This document shows, piece after piece, positions 33,258 to 43,443 of a stretch of DNA of 64,000 nucleotides; the first letter of the stretch is position 1; every line of letters begins with the position of its first letter. The stretch comes from Proteobacteria bacterium UBA7415 (GTDB lineage Bacteria > Pseudomonadota > Gammaproteobacteria > Arenicellales > Arenicellaceae), in contig DKML01000014.1 in NCBI GenBank assembly GCA_002470515.1, positions 6,974 to 70,973 on the forward strand, read 5' to 3'. A program made the translations under genes and the position numbers. Below the pieces are notes generated by a model that saw nothing but the letters and a program-made list of their open reading frames with translations, made no database searches and had not been told where the DNA came from.

Positions 33258-33713
33258 GTGATTAGAGGAACCAGTCAGCTCAATATGGATGCAAAAGGTA
33301 GGGTAGCAATCCCTACTAAGCATCGTGACGACCTCATCAAGGAGTGTGGCGGTCGCCTTGTGGTTACGATGTCGACAAACGATCGATGTTTGTGGCTGTA
33401 CAAGTTGAACACATGGGAAAGCGTTGAGAAAAAGGTTATCGACCTTCCTACGCTTAATGCACATACCCGCCGGATTAAACAGGTATTGATTGGCTCAGCC
33501 GACGACTGCGACATGGATGGCAGTGGACGCATATTGTTACCAGCAAACCTTCGTGAATTTGCCCAGTTGAGCAAAAAAATTGCTTTAGTTGGCCAAGGCG
33601 ACAAATTTGAAGTTTGGGATGCCGATAAGTGGGCTGCTCACCAAGAATCACTATTGTCTGCCGGTTCCAACGAGACGGATGTTCCGCCTGAATTAGCTTC
33701 GCTGTCGTTTTAA
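33258..33713 (+). CDS. mraZ: Transcriptional regulator MraZ (GTG start)
   Basis: This 151-residue protein has two SpoVT/AbrB-like swapped-hairpin domains: MIRGTSQLNMDAKGRVAIPTKHRD (1-24) and IGSADDCDMDGSGRILLPANLRE (about 75-97), each with the DxxGR motif. It is the ring-forming repressor of the division cluster. It starts with GTG; no alternative ATG would preserve the first motif. rsmH follows after four bases. The operator lies 60-95 bp upstream. Confidence 0.96.
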   Translation: MIRGTSQLNMDAKGRVAIPTKHRDDLIKECGGRLVVTMSTNDRCLWLYKLNTWESVEKKVIDLPTLNAHTRRIKQVLIGSADDCDMDGSGRILLPANLREFAQLSKKIALVGQGDKFEVWDADKWAAHQESLLSAGSNETDVPPELASLSF

Positions 33714-33717
33714 TATT

Positions 33718-34689
33718 ATGAGCACTCAAGCACAACACATTCCTGTCTTAATGCGAGAGGCAGTCGACGCGTTGAATATACAAGGGCGAGGTGTCTTTGT
33801 TGACGCAACGTTTGGTCGTGGTGGTCATACCGCAGAGATTCTCAAGCTTCTAGGTTCTGACGGCGTGCTTTTTGCGCTCGATCGCGACCCAACCGCAATA
33901 GCGCTTGCTGAGCAAAGATTTGCTGATGATGTGCGCGTAAAAGTAGTGCATACACCGTTTGATCAAATGCGTAGGGTGGTTGGTAAAGATGCTTCGGTCA
34001 ACGGCATTCTTATGGATCTTGGTGTGTCCTCACCTCAGCTAGACGAGGCCGAAAGAGGCTTTAGCTTTATGCGCGACGGCGAGTTAGACATGCGTATGGA
34101 CAGTTCTGTGGGTGAGACGGCTGCTCAGTGGTTGGCAAGGGTCGAAGAAGCCGATCTAGTAAAAGTGTTGTTTGAGCTCGGCGAAGAAAAATTTGCACGA
34201 CGCATATCCAGAGCGATTATTGAAACTCGCAATGAGACAGAATTAAACAGCACGCTACAGCTAGCACATATTATTGCTGCTGCAACGCCTAAGAAAGATA
34301 AGCATAAACACCCTGCAACGCGTGCGTTTCAAGCGATTCGCTTATATATAAATCAAGAGCTTATTCAGCTTAATTTGGCGCTTCCTGAAGCAGTACGTTT
34401 GCTCGCGCCCGGCGGCCGATTGGTGGTGATCAGTTTTCACTCTTTGGAAGATCGTATCGTTAAGCGTTTTATGCGTGCTTATTCGCAACCTAAGTTGCCG
34501 CCTAAGTACGTGCCCACAACAGATTTAGACTATTCAACGCCTCTTACTCTTATAGGGAAGGCCGCCAAGCCTTCGCAAGAAGAAATTTCAGGCAATCCAC
34601 GTTCACGCAGTTCAGTTATTCGCATAGCAGAACGCACAGACATGGATGCCGAACGCATGGTGGCGTGGGAAGGTAAAGATGCGCATTAA
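33718..34689 (+). CDS. rsmH: 16S rRNA (cytosine(1402)-N4)-methyltransferase RsmH
   Basis: This 323-residue SAM enzyme methylates N4 of C1402, the same base that RsmI (also in this window) methylates on its ribose. Motifs include HIPVLMREAVDAL at the start, FVDATFGRGGHTAEIL for SAM binding, MDLGVSSPQLDEAERGFSF and GGRLVVISFHSLEDRIVKRF. It overlaps ftsL by 11 bases. Confidence 0.97.
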   Translation: MSTQAQHIPVLMREAVDALNIQGRGVFVDATFGRGGHTAEILKLLGSDGVLFALDRDPTAIALAEQRFADDVRVKVVHTPFDQMRRVVGKDASVNGILMDLGVSSPQLDEAERGFSFMRDGELDMRMDSSVGETAAQWLARVEEADLVKVLFELGEEKFARRISRAIIETRNETELNSTLQLAHIIAAATPKKDKHKHPATRAFQAIRLYINQELIQLNLALPEAVRLLAPGGRLVVISFHSLEDRIVKRFMRAYSQPKLPPKYVPTTDLDYSTPLTLIGKAAKPSQEEISGNPRSRSSVIRIAERTDMDAERMVAWEGKDAH

Positions 34690-34993
34690 TGCCGTTTATG
34701 TCCTGGCTGCATGCTTGTTTCTTACTGCGATCACCGTGGTAAAGGTTCGTCACCAACATCGGTTGGCTTATGTGGATTTTCAAGCCCAGAAGAAGCAGCA
34801 TGATTTCTTGGTTGATGAGTGGGGTCAGTTGCTGACAGAAGAGAATCTTTGGTCGTTCCCTCATCGGATCGAGAAAGATGCGCGCGCTCAGCTTGCTATG
34901 AAGAAGCCAGGCTCCGAGGATATAGTCTATTTGGACTTAGACAGCCCCGTAGAGTCTGCTGAGAACCCCCTAGCGTTGCAGGAGGGGCAATAA
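34679..34993 (+). CDS. ftsL: Cell division protein FtsL
   Basis: This 104-residue bitopic protein begins MRINAVYVLAACLFLTAITVV, a single membrane segment (residues 3-21). A periplasmic coiled-coil region (about 30-75) follows, with the family's LLTEENLWSFPHRIEKDARAQL segment. It works with FtsB and FtsQ to license septal synthesis by FtsWI. GGAAGG before ATG 34679 supports this start over an upstream ATG at 34646, which would duplicate rsmH coding sequence. Its stop overlaps ftsI by one base (TAATG). Confidence 0.92.
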   Translation: MRINAVYVLAACLFLTAITVVKVRHQHRLAYVDFQAQKKQHDFLVDEWGQLLTEENLWSFPHRIEKDARAQLAMKKPGSEDIVYLDLDSPVESAENPLALQEGQ

Positions 34994-36852
34994 TGGTTGC
35001 TCGTAAAGACGTTAAGTCAACATCAAAAATTGTATCTACGTCTAAACCAAATAAGGCGCAATCAAGCTCAAAAGCCACTGCTTCGCGCCGATCGTCCGCG
35101 GATGTTGTAATTCCAGTATCTACGTGGCGTTACAAGTCTATTGGTTTTATCTTCTTTTGTGGGTTCGCAGGCTTGATCGTGCGTGCAATTTATTTGCAGG
35201 TGATTGATACAGAGTACTTGCAGGAGCAGGGCAATGCTCGATACCTGCGTGTACAAAAAGAAATGCCTGCCCGTGGCATGGTTGTTGATCGCAACGGCCA
35301 ACCGTTAGCGATAAGTACGCCCGTAGATTCTATTTGGATGCATCCTGCGTCACTACTAAAAGGGCAGGGCACCGCGGATTTAAATGCCTTGGCCAAATTG
35401 TTAGGTACGTCAAAGCAGTCAATTATTGAGCGAGCCAATGCTAGAGCGTCAAAGCAGTTTGTATACTTAAAGCGGCATATTCCCCCAGCTGTTGCTGCGC
35501 AAATCGAAGCGCTGGATATTAACGGCATTAACAGCCTGCGCGAATACAAACGTTTTTACCCTGCAGGCCCAGTAGTTGGCCATTTGCTTGGATTTACTAA
35601 TATCGATAACAAAGGCCAAGAAGGTGTTGAGCTCGCGTTCGATAAAGTTCTTAAAGGCAAGGAAGGGAGAACAGTTGTCTTGCGCAATAACGCAGGCCAG
35701 GTTGTCGAATATGTTGAACAGCTAGAACAAGTTCAGCACGGCGAGTCTGTTGCGCTGAGTATAGATGCTCGAATTCAATATCTTGCGTATCGTCAACTGC
35801 AGTCGGCTGCCGAGCAGCATGGAGCAGCAAACGCTTCGATTGTAGTGCTGGATGCTAAAACGGGCGAAGTTCTTGCAATGGTAAGCGCGCCGGATTTTAA
35901 TCCCAATGATCGCAGCGAGTTAAAGAGTGCGCGATTTCGCAACCGCGCGATTGCTGATGCGTTTGAGCCTGGCTCTACCATGAAGCCATTTAGTGTGGCA
36001 ATGGCTATTGAGGCCGGAGCGGTTGACTCAACTACATTGATAGACGCCGAGCATGGCCGCTACGCAATTGGCGGAAGTACGGTTACCGACACTAAAAAGC
36101 TGGATGAGATTACTGTTTCTGAGGTTATCAGCAAATCGAGTAATATCGGCGCTGCCAAAATAGCCATGCTGCTAAAGCCTCGCGCTTTATACAATACCTA
36201 TCGCGAACTGGGTTTTGGTGAAACCAATAAGTTACCTGTTCCAGGCGAACAGAAAGGCATATTGGCTAACCGCAAGCAGTGGCGGCCAATTGAGCAGGCT
36301 ACGCTTTCCTACGGCTATGGCTTGTCTGCGAATACACTGCAGCTGGCCCGTGCTTATACGAGCCTTACCAATGATGGAGCATTACTGCCTGTAAGCCTTA
36401 CGCCCCTTGAGGAAGCGCCGCGCGCTAAGCGCGTGTTTGACCCTAGTACGGTCGCCAGCATTAATAGAATGCTCGAAAACGCTGTTTCTGACGAAGGAAC
36501 GGCGCCTAAGGCTCGCGTAGAGGAATATAGAGTTGCTGGAAAAACCGGCACAGCACATCTAGTCGTAAACGGTCAGTATCAAGACGACAGTTACATGAGC
36601 TTGTTTGCAGGTTTTGCGCCCGCGAGTGACCCAGATCTTATTATCGTTGTTGCGGTTAACGACCCGAGAGGCATCGATTATTACGGTGGCTTGGTTGCCG
36701 CCCCAGTTTTCTCAGCGGTAATGAGTGGCGCTCTTCGTATGCGTGGTGTTGTTCCCGATGCCATTCAGCGCGATGAGCCAAAGCCAGAACTAATGATTTC
36801 TCGACCAAGCTCCGTTGATCTTTCTAGCACGGTTACGAGAGGTGGTTTATGA
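34993..36852 (+). CDS. ftsI: Septal peptidoglycan transpeptidase FtsI (PBP3)
   Basis: This 619-residue class B penicillin-binding protein has a basic Ser/Lys-rich cytoplasmic N-tail (1-45), one membrane anchor (about 50-70), a dimerisation/pedestal domain (RGMVVDRNGQPLAIS near 94-108) and the transpeptidase. Active-site motifs are STMK (328-331), SSN (382-384) and KTG (517-519). It cross-links septal peptidoglycan with FtsW. The N-tail is somewhat longer than in E. coli. It overlaps murE by four bases. Confidence 0.97.
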   Translation: MVARKDVKSTSKIVSTSKPNKAQSSSKATASRRSSADVVIPVSTWRYKSIGFIFFCGFAGLIVRAIYLQVIDTEYLQEQGNARYLRVQKEMPARGMVVDRNGQPLAISTPVDSIWMHPASLLKGQGTADLNALAKLLGTSKQSIIERANARASKQFVYLKRHIPPAVAAQIEALDINGINSLREYKRFYPAGPVVGHLLGFTNIDNKGQEGVELAFDKVLKGKEGRTVVLRNNAGQVVEYVEQLEQVQHGESVALSIDARIQYLAYRQLQSAAEQHGAANASIVVLDAKTGEVLAMVSAPDFNPNDRSELKSARFRNRAIADAFEPGSTMKPFSVAMAIEAGAVDSTTLIDAEHGRYAIGGSTVTDTKKLDEITVSEVISKSSNIGAAKIAMLLKPRALYNTYRELGFGETNKLPVPGEQKGILANRKQWRPIEQATLSYGYGLSANTLQLARAYTSLTNDGALLPVSLTPLEEAPRAKRVFDPSTVASINRMLENAVSDEGTAPKARVEEYRVAGKTGTAHLVVNGQYQDDSYMSLFAGFAPASDPDLIIVVAVNDPRGIDYYGGLVAAPVFSAVMSGALRMRGVVPDAIQRDEPKPELMISRPSSVDLSSTVTRGGL

Positions 36853-38333
36853 GTTATGTAAAGCCGCTCAGTGATTTGCTGCAATTGGTTAACGTTCAAA
36901 GTAACGCCGACTTAATGATTGAAGATATTTGTATCGACAGTCGCAAGGTTACTCCCGGCAGTCTGTTTTTGGCCTACCCTGGTGTAGCTAATGATGGCCG
37001 AGATTTTATTCGTGCGGCCCTAGAAAACGGCGCAGTAGCGGTTGTTTATGAGTCTTTAGGCTATGACGATTTAAGCGGACTTTCTATTCCAGCTTTTGGC
37101 GTGCCTGGCCTGCAACGAAAAATTGGCTTATTGGCGAGTGCTTTCTTTGATCACCCAAGCGAGTCATTGCAAGTGTTTGGTGTGACGGGTACTAACGGTA
37201 AAACAACCTGTGCCTATCTTCTGGCGCAAGCGTTTGAATTGATGGGTATGAAGAGTGCCTTTATCGGCACTATTGGCATTGGGCCAGTGAGCGACATCAA
37301 ACCTGCTACGCACACTACGCCAGACCCAATTTCATTACAGCGCACGCTCGCCGAAATGGTTGAGCAAGAAATAACTCAGGTCTGCATGGAAGTGTCGTCT
37401 CACGCACTTCATCAATCTAGAGTTGCTGGTTTGAACTTTTACTGTGTGTTGTTTACTAACCTCACGCAAGACCACTTGGATTACCATTCCAGTATGGACG
37501 ATTATGGCGCAGCGAAAGCCAAGTTGTTTACTGAATTTGAAAGTACGTTAGCGGTGATTAACGCTGATGATGATTTTGGTAAAAGCTTAATCAACCGCAG
37601 CGTCGCTGAATTTATAGTGAGCTACGGAGAAACATCCGGCGACTTGTACCCAGAAGACGTGGTGCTTTCTACTGACGGTATCGAATTTGCCCTACAGGGC
37701 GATGGTATCGACTTTGAACTCTTAAGCCCTATGGTTGGCAAAGTCAATGTGCCCAATTTACTGTTGGTGTCGGCCACTTTATTGGCTCTCAGTACGCCTG
37801 TTGAGCAGGTGCAGAGTGTGTTTAAGCAGCTTAAAGCAGCCCCTGGACGGATGGAGCTTTTTACAGCTGCCGATATGCCGCAACTGGTTGTTGATTACGC
37901 TCATACGCCCGACGCATTAAGCAAGGCGCTAGATTCTGTTCGCCATCATTGCGAAGGTGACCTATGGTGCGTTTTCGGTTGTGGTGGCGATCGCGACCGC
38001 GCTAAACGAGCGGTTATGGGTCAGGCAGCTGAAGCAGCGGCACAGCGCGTCATCATCACCAACGACAACCCACGTTCTGAAGATCCTCAAGCAATTGCTG
38101 ACGAAATATTGGCGGGCTTTGCCAAACCAGATTCGGCTTTGGTTGAATTAAACCGAGCAGCTGCTATCAAAATGGCATTTGAAAAAGCACAGCCGAACGA
38201 CTGGATATTAGTTGCGGGTAAAGGTCACGAAACAACTCAAACCGTGGGTGATCGTGTTCTGGAATTCTCAGATCGGGATTACGCAGCGGAGTTGGTTTCA
38301 AATGTGGCAGCTAATGAAGGAGGTAACGCATGA
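36849..38333 (+). CDS. murE: UDP-MurNAc-L-Ala-D-Glu:meso-diaminopimelate ligase
   Basis: This 494-residue Mur ligase adds the third stem-peptide residue. Features are the ATP loop GVTGTNGKTTCAYLL, the THTTPDPI substrate motif (TTP, as in other MurE), the carbamylated Lys region, and DNPR in ITNDNPRSEDPQAI, the signature for meso-diaminopimelate. The product is therefore a Gram-negative type peptidoglycan. Four-base overlaps with ftsI and murF show translational coupling. Confidence 0.97.
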   Translation: MSYVKPLSDLLQLVNVQSNADLMIEDICIDSRKVTPGSLFLAYPGVANDGRDFIRAALENGAVAVVYESLGYDDLSGLSIPAFGVPGLQRKIGLLASAFFDHPSESLQVFGVTGTNGKTTCAYLLAQAFELMGMKSAFIGTIGIGPVSDIKPATHTTPDPISLQRTLAEMVEQEITQVCMEVSSHALHQSRVAGLNFYCVLFTNLTQDHLDYHSSMDDYGAAKAKLFTEFESTLAVINADDDFGKSLINRSVAEFIVSYGETSGDLYPEDVVLSTDGIEFALQGDGIDFELLSPMVGKVNVPNLLLVSATLLALSTPVEQVQSVFKQLKAAPGRMELFTAADMPQLVVDYAHTPDALSKALDSVRHHCEGDLWCVFGCGGDRDRAKRAVMGQAAEAAAQRVIITNDNPRSEDPQAIADEILAGFAKPDSALVELNRAAAIKMAFEKAQPNDWILVAGKGHETTQTVGDRVLEFSDRDYAAELVSNVAANEGGNA

Positions 38334-39775
38334 TGCGATTACTTTCTGTGTGTGCAGCCTTGAACGGACAATTGTACTCCGCGAATGGCGACGCTATTGA
38401 TCCAGCAGCTCAAAAGGGCGGCGACATTAATCCTGTGTTGAATGGCGTGAGCATTGATACGCGTAAGCCTATGAATGACGCCTTGTTCGTGGCTTTGAAA
38501 GGTCCAAGCTTTGATGCTCACGATTATCTTGATCAAGCTTTACATCAGGGCGCTCTGGCCGTCATTACCGGGCGCTATGTGGCTGTTGATTGCCCTCAGG
38601 TAGTGGTGGCAGACACTTATGCTGCTTTAACTGCCTTAGCCGCTTGGTGGCGAGCACAGTGCGACCCTATGATGATTGCCGTAACGGGTTCGGTGGGTAA
38701 AACGTCGGTTAAAGAGATGCTGGCCTCAATCCTAGAGCAGCAAGCACCAACGCTAAGTACGTTGGGAAACCTGAATAACGAGATCGGTGTCCCATTAACA
38801 TTGTTGCGATTGCGCGATGAGCACCGTTTTGCGGTTGTTGAAATGGGCATGAATCAAGCCGGTGAAATTAGTCGATTGACTCGTCTGGGCAGGCCTGGGG
38901 TGGCTTTAGTCAACAATGCTGGAGAAGCGCATTTAGAGGGCTTAGGTTCTTTAGAGGCGATCGCAGCAGCCAAAGGCGAAATCTTTCAAGGTCTAAGTTC
39001 TGACGGCGTGGCAGTTATCAACGCAGACGACAAATTTGCAGGCTACTGGAAAACTCTAGTTGCCGATAAGCGGGTGCTGACGTTTGGCTTAGATACGCCA
39101 GCTGATGTGAGTGCTAGTTATATTCAAAAAGACGATCAGCAACAAGTCACCTTATCTTTGGCGAAGACAACCGTAGAGTTTAGTTTGTCCGGTCGTGGCC
39201 GTCATAACGTTCTGAACGCTTTAGCCGCTGCAACGACAGCGTTCGCTGCAGGCGCAACGTCAGTGAATATTGCTAAAGGCCTTGCGGCGTATCAAGCAGT
39301 AGGTGGCCGCCTCAAGGCACATGTCATGGCTTCGACCACTGTTTTTGACGATACGTACAACGCAAATCCGGTTTCCACGAAGGCCGCTCTCAACGTAGTT
39401 GCGGATTTTGATTCTGCGATTGCCATTCTGGGTGACATGGGTGAACTGGGCGTTGCTAGCTCAGATTTGCATCACGAAGTTGGTCAGTTTGCCGCAGAGC
39501 AAAAAATCGCAAGCCTATGGTGTTGTGGGCAGTTTGCTCACGACTACATTAGTGGCTTTGAGTCAGCTGACGGCCAAGATGGCAAGGCATTTGCTAGCCA
39601 AGAAGGCTTGCTTGATTTTGTAGAAACACAAAGCGAGCGTTTGCAGCTCGCAAAGGCGATTTTAGTTAAAGGGTCTAGATCGGCCAAAATGGAAAATATT
39701 TCGGCTGCACTGCTCAAACACTTTGAGCTAAATGCTAGCCAACCTAACCAACTTTCTGGAGACGCTGCATGTTAG
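38330..39775 (+). CDS. murF: UDP-MurNAc-tripeptide:D-Ala-D-Ala ligase
   Basis: This 481-residue cytoplasmic ligase adds the D-Ala-D-Ala dipeptide. Features are the P-loop [39 protein letters not shown] and [19 protein letters not shown]. The C-terminal domain contains ILGDMGELG. The last codons overlap the start of mraY by seven bases. Its dipeptide substrate would come from Ddl, encoded later in this cluster. Confidence 0.97.
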   Translation: MMRLLSVCAALNGQLYSANGDAIDPAAQKGGDINPVLNGVSIDTRKPMNDALFVALKGPSFDAHDYLDQALHQGALAVITGRYVAVDCPQVVVADTYAALTALAAWWRAQCDPMMIAVTGSVGKTSVKEMLASILEQQAPTLSTLGNLNNEIGVPLTLLRLRDEHRFAVVEMGMNQAGEISRLTRLGRPGVALVNNAGEAHLEGLGSLEAIAAAKGEIFQGLSSDGVAVINADDKFAGYWKTLVADKRVLTFGLDTPADVSASYIQKDDQQQVTLSLAKTTVEFSLSGRGRHNVLNALAAATTAFAAGATSVNIAKGLAAYQAVGGRLKAHVMASTTVFDDTYNANPVSTKAALNVVADFDSAIAILGDMGELGVASSDLHHEVGQFAAEQKIASLWCCGQFAHDYISGFESADGQDGKAFASQEGLLDFVETQSERLQLAKAILVKGSRSAKMENISAALLKHFELNASQPNQLSGDAAC

Positions 39776-40851
39776 TCCAACTATTCGCCTGGCTAGCCGA
39801 AACTCACAGCGGCTTTAACGTATTTCAATACATTACGCTGCGAGCGATCTGTGCCGTAATAACAGCTCTGATCATGTCGTTGGTGTTTGGGCCGTTCATG
39901 ATTCGCCGATTGAGTTTTCATCAAATTGGCCAAACAGTGCGTCAGGACGGACCGCCAACCCATTTCGATAAAGTTGGAACGCCAACCATGGGCGGCCTGC
40001 TTATTTTGGTGTCGGTCATTTTCTCAACATTGTTGTGGGCGGATCTAGATAACCGCTTTGTACAAGTAACTCTATTCACTTGTTTTTTCTTTGGGGTGAT
40101 TGGATGGTGGGACGACTACCAAAAGCTGATCAACAAAGACCCGCGTGGTATGGGATCACGAAACAAGTTTTTGTCTCAAAGCGTGGTGGCTTTGGTGACT
40201 GCAGTCTGGCTATATCAGACTGCGGCTACCCCGGTGGAAACAACACTGATCATTCCGTTCTTTAAAGACATCGCTATTCCGCTGGGCATTATGTTTGTGC
40301 CGCTGGTTTACTTTGTGATTGTTGGAACGAGTAACGCCGTTAACCTGACTGATGGCCTTGACGGTTTGGCTATCGTGCCAACCGCAATGGTGGCAGCAGG
40401 CCTAGGTATTTTTTGTTACTTATCAGGACACGCGGTGTTCTCTGATTACTTGGCAATTCCGAAGATTCAAGGCGCGGGCGAGGTTGTTGTTTTCTGCTCC
40501 GCCATGGTGGGAGCAGGCCTTGGCTTTCTTTGGTTTAACACTTACCCAGCGCAAGTGTTTATGGGCGACATTGGTTCGCTTTCGTTGGGTGCATCACTGG
40601 GCGTAATTGCGGTGATCGCCCGACAAGAATTAGTGCTGTTCATTATGGGCGGTATTTTTGTACTAGAGACTGTATCGGTAATTTTGCAAGTGGCGTCTTT
40701 TAAGCTAACCGGCAAACGCATTTTTCGTATGGCGCCTATTCATCATCACTTCGAACTCAAAGGCTGGCCAGAGCCGCGCGTAATCGTGCGCTTTTGGATT
40801 ATAAGTTTGATCCTTGTTCTTATTGGTCTAGCAACCCTAAAGGTGCGCTAA
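39769..40851 (+). CDS. mraY: Phospho-MurNAc-pentapeptide transferase MraY
   Basis: This 360-residue inner-membrane enzyme makes lipid I on undecaprenyl phosphate. It has about ten membrane segments and the family motifs [20 protein letters not shown] with the catalytic Asp pair, [25 protein letters not shown] and [12 protein letters not shown]. MurG (43440-44567) performs the next step. It is separated from murD by four bases. Confidence 0.97.
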   Translation: MLVQLFAWLAETHSGFNVFQYITLRAICAVITALIMSLVFGPFMIRRLSFHQIGQTVRQDGPPTHFDKVGTPTMGGLLILVSVIFSTLLWADLDNRFVQVTLFTCFFFGVIGWWDDYQKLINKDPRGMGSRNKFLSQSVVALVTAVWLYQTAATPVETTLIIPFFKDIAIPLGIMFVPLVYFVIVGTSNAVNLTDGLDGLAIVPTAMVAAGLGIFCYLSGHAVFSDYLAIPKIQGAGEVVVFCSAMVGAGLGFLWFNTYPAQVFMGDIGSLSLGASLGVIAVIARQELVLFIMGGIFVLETVSVILQVASFKLTGKRIFRMAPIHHHFELKGWPEPRVIVRFWIISLILVLIGLATLKVR

Positions 40852-40855
40852 TAAA

Positions 40856-42256
40856 ATGACTCTTTCGTCTAACCCTCAACGCCGCCTTATCGATCAGTTT
40901 GATCGAGCTGTCGTCGTGGGTCTTGGTGCGACGGGGTTCAGTGTGGTTCGATATCTGAGGTCAAAAGGCCTTGCTGTATCGGTGGTTGATTCGCGGTCTA
41001 AGCCACCAATAGCGACACAGCTATTTAAAGACTTTCCAGAAGTTAACAGCAGTTTCGGCAGCTTTGCTTCGCCGGAAGCGCAAAAAATAATCGATTGTGC
41101 TGACCTTCTTATTGTGAGTCCTGGCGTCGCTCTAAGTACCCCGGAATTGCTTGAGGCCAAAAAACGTGGTGCGATTTTAGTTGGTGATATCGAGCTTTTC
41201 ATTCAAGAAAATGAAGCAGACCTAATTGCGATTACAGGCTCGAACGGAAAAAGTACTGTTACAACGCTTGTTGGCGAAATGGCTGCTGCTGCAGGCAAAA
41301 AACCGTTGGTTGCAGGCAATATCGGCCTACCAGTGTTAGACGCGATTACTGACGACGTTGAATACGACCTTGCTGTTCTAGAGTTATCAAGTTTCCAATT
41401 GGAAACAACCAATACCATTGGCGCGCGCACGGCGACGATTCTCAATATAAGCGCGGACCACATGGATCGTTACGCTTCATTTGGCGACTATGTGTTGGCT
41501 AAGGCGCGTGTGCTCAAGGGCAGTAAAATCGCCGTTCTGCCCAGCCACGATAGCGGCGTTTCTCAAATTACAACGAGTAACGACATAGTGCGTTTTTCGT
41601 TACAAGAGCCGCAAGCTGAGTGCGATTTTGGATTGCACCGGACGCAGGGCAAGCGCTGGTTGTTGAGCGGCAGTAGAAAAATAATGCAGCTGCGCGACGT
41701 TCCATTAGTAGGAACACACAATATTAGTAATGTATTGGCCGCTTTTGCGCTGTTAGCCGATTTCAAACTAGACATCGCGCCTATGGTGCGCGCGGTTAAA
41801 AACTTTAAGGGTTTGTCGCATCGTATGCAAACCGTTGCTCAGACGAATGGCGTTGTATGGGTAAACGATTCTAAGGCGACCAATATTGGTGCTACTGCCT
41901 CAGCATTAAAGAGTTTGGAGCAGCCCATTATTTGGATAGCGGGTGGCGAAGGCAAAGGTGCAGATTTTAACGAGCTGGCCGAGCTAGATAGCACCCAGAT
42001 TAAGCACCTAATTACGCTTGGTCGTGATGGTGATCAAATTGCAAAGGTGTTTGCAAAGCGCTTGCCGATCAATAGCGTAAAGACTCTAAATGAAGCGGTT
42101 CTTCTTGCCGCAGAGCTTGCGGTTAAGGGCGACTTGGTATTGTTGAGCCCTGCGTGCGCGAGTTTTGACATGTTTGCAAATTACGTCGAACGCGGCGAAC
42201 AATTTGTTGAATGTGTCACTGCGCTTACTAGTGCTAAGTTAAGGAAGGGGGCGTAA
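40856..42256 (+). CDS. murD: UDP-MurNAc-L-Ala:D-Glu ligase
   Basis: This 466-residue Mur ligase adds D-glutamate to UDP-MurNAc-L-Ala. Features are the N-terminal nucleotide-binding loop VVVGLGATGFSVVRYL, the ATP loop ITGSNGKSTVTTLVGEM, LELSSFQLETT, SHRMQTVAQTNGVVWVNDSKATN and LLSPACASFDMFANYVERG near the C-terminus. Its last base is the first base of the ftsW start codon (TAATG). Confidence 0.97.
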   Translation: MTLSSNPQRRLIDQFDRAVVVGLGATGFSVVRYLRSKGLAVSVVDSRSKPPIATQLFKDFPEVNSSFGSFASPEAQKIIDCADLLIVSPGVALSTPELLEAKKRGAILVGDIELFIQENEADLIAITGSNGKSTVTTLVGEMAAAAGKKPLVAGNIGLPVLDAITDDVEYDLAVLELSSFQLETTNTIGARTATILNISADHMDRYASFGDYVLAKARVLKGSKIAVLPSHDSGVSQITTSNDIVRFSLQEPQAECDFGLHRTQGKRWLLSGSRKIMQLRDVPLVGTHNISNVLAAFALLADFKLDIAPMVRAVKNFKGLSHRMQTVAQTNGVVWVNDSKATNIGATASALKSLEQPIIWIAGGEGKGADFNELAELDSTQIKHLITLGRDGDQIAKVFAKRLPINSVKTLNEAVLLAAELAVKGDLVLLSPACASFDMFANYVERGEQFVECVTALTSAKLRKGA

Positions 42257-43443
42257 TGAGTACAGCTACTCTTCAGGCAACACGCAACGATAGCGGCGGG
42301 CAGCAAAGTCAATTAGACCCTATTTTGTTAGGTACGGTCACAGCATTGTTAATGCTTGGTTTGGTTATGGTGTATTCAGCATCTATTGCTATTGGCGACA
42401 CTAGCTCAGTCAACACAGACATGTTTTGGCGGCAAGCGTTACATGTTGTCGCAGGATTAATGATTGCCTTTGTCGTAATGCATATTCCTGTTGAACTCTG
42501 GAATAAATTGAGTATGCCAATTTTGCTACTTGCAATACTGGCACTCAGTGCAGTGTTGATGGTTGGCGCAGAACTGAACGGCAGTCGCCGCTGGATTGTC
42601 TTGGGCGGGTTTTCGTTTCAGCCTGCTGAGTATGCGAAAATTGCAGTAATCGTTTACGTGGCTAGTTACTTGACTCGACGTCAAGGCGAGCTAAAAAAGT
42701 TTTCTAAAGGCATTGTTAATATTGGCTTGGTTTTGGTGGTGTTTGCGGGCTTGTTGCTGACTCAGCCGGACTTTGGAACATTTTTTGTAATTACCTGCAC
42801 TGTAGGTTTAATGATGTTTCTGGGTGGTATCCGTATCTCACACACCTTGCTTTGTATCGCTGTGGCGGCCATTGCAATGTTCTTGATGATCGGTACTTCA
42901 GAATATCGAATGGACCGATTGATCAGTTTTAGAAACCCGTGGGCCGATCCGTTTGATTCTGGATTCCAGCTCATTCAAGCGTTAATTGCAGTAGGCCGAG
43001 GCGAAATATTTGGTGTTGGCTTGGGCGCAAGTATTCAAAAACTTTATTACTTACCGCACGCCAACAATGACTTCATATTTGCCGTTATTGGCGAAGAGCT
43101 AGGTCTCGTTGGGCTAGTGTTGGTCATCATGCTGTTTGCCCTTTTTATGCACCGTGCGCTGGTTATTTCAAGAGCGGCTGAGTTGGTGGGGCGCGTATAT
43201 GCTGCTCGTTTAGCGCAAGGCGTAACTTTTCTGATTGTATTTCAGGCGCTGATTAATATGGGTGTCAACTTGGGCGCTTTACCTACCAAAGGTTTAACTT
43301 TGCCATTTATAAGTTATGGCGGTAGTAGCATGTTAGTAACGTGTTTTGCGCTAGGCCTATTGTTTGCTGTGGATCGGCAAACGAAGCAAAGAGCTATGGT
43401 GAGTGCACTACCAAAGAAAGCGTCAAGGAGGACGAGAGCATGA
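42256..43443 (+). CDS. ftsW: Septal peptidoglycan glycosyltransferase FtsW
   Basis: This 395-residue SEDS-family polymerase has ten membrane segments. Motifs include VMVYSASIAIG, WRQALHVVAGLM, LGGFSFQPAEYAKIAVIVYVA, LTQPDFGTFFVI, ISFRNPWADPFDSGFQLIQALIAVGRG and NMGVNLGALPTKGLTLPFISYGGSS. It works with FtsI to build the septum. It ends in the basic KKASRRTRA and overlaps the murG start by four bases. Confidence 0.97.
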   Translation: MSTATLQATRNDSGGQQSQLDPILLGTVTALLMLGLVMVYSASIAIGDTSSVNTDMFWRQALHVVAGLMIAFVVMHIPVELWNKLSMPILLLAILALSAVLMVGAELNGSRRWIVLGGFSFQPAEYAKIAVIVYVASYLTRRQGELKKFSKGIVNIGLVLVVFAGLLLTQPDFGTFFVITCTVGLMMFLGGIRISHTLLCIAVAAIAMFLMIGTSEYRMDRLISFRNPWADPFDSGFQLIQALIAVGRGEIFGVGLGASIQKLYYLPHANNDFIFAVIGEELGLVGLVLVIMLFALFMHRALVISRAAELVGRVYAARLAQGVTFLIVFQALINMGVNLGALPTKGLTLPFISYGGSSMLVTCFALGLLFAVDRQTKQRAMVSALPKKASRRTRA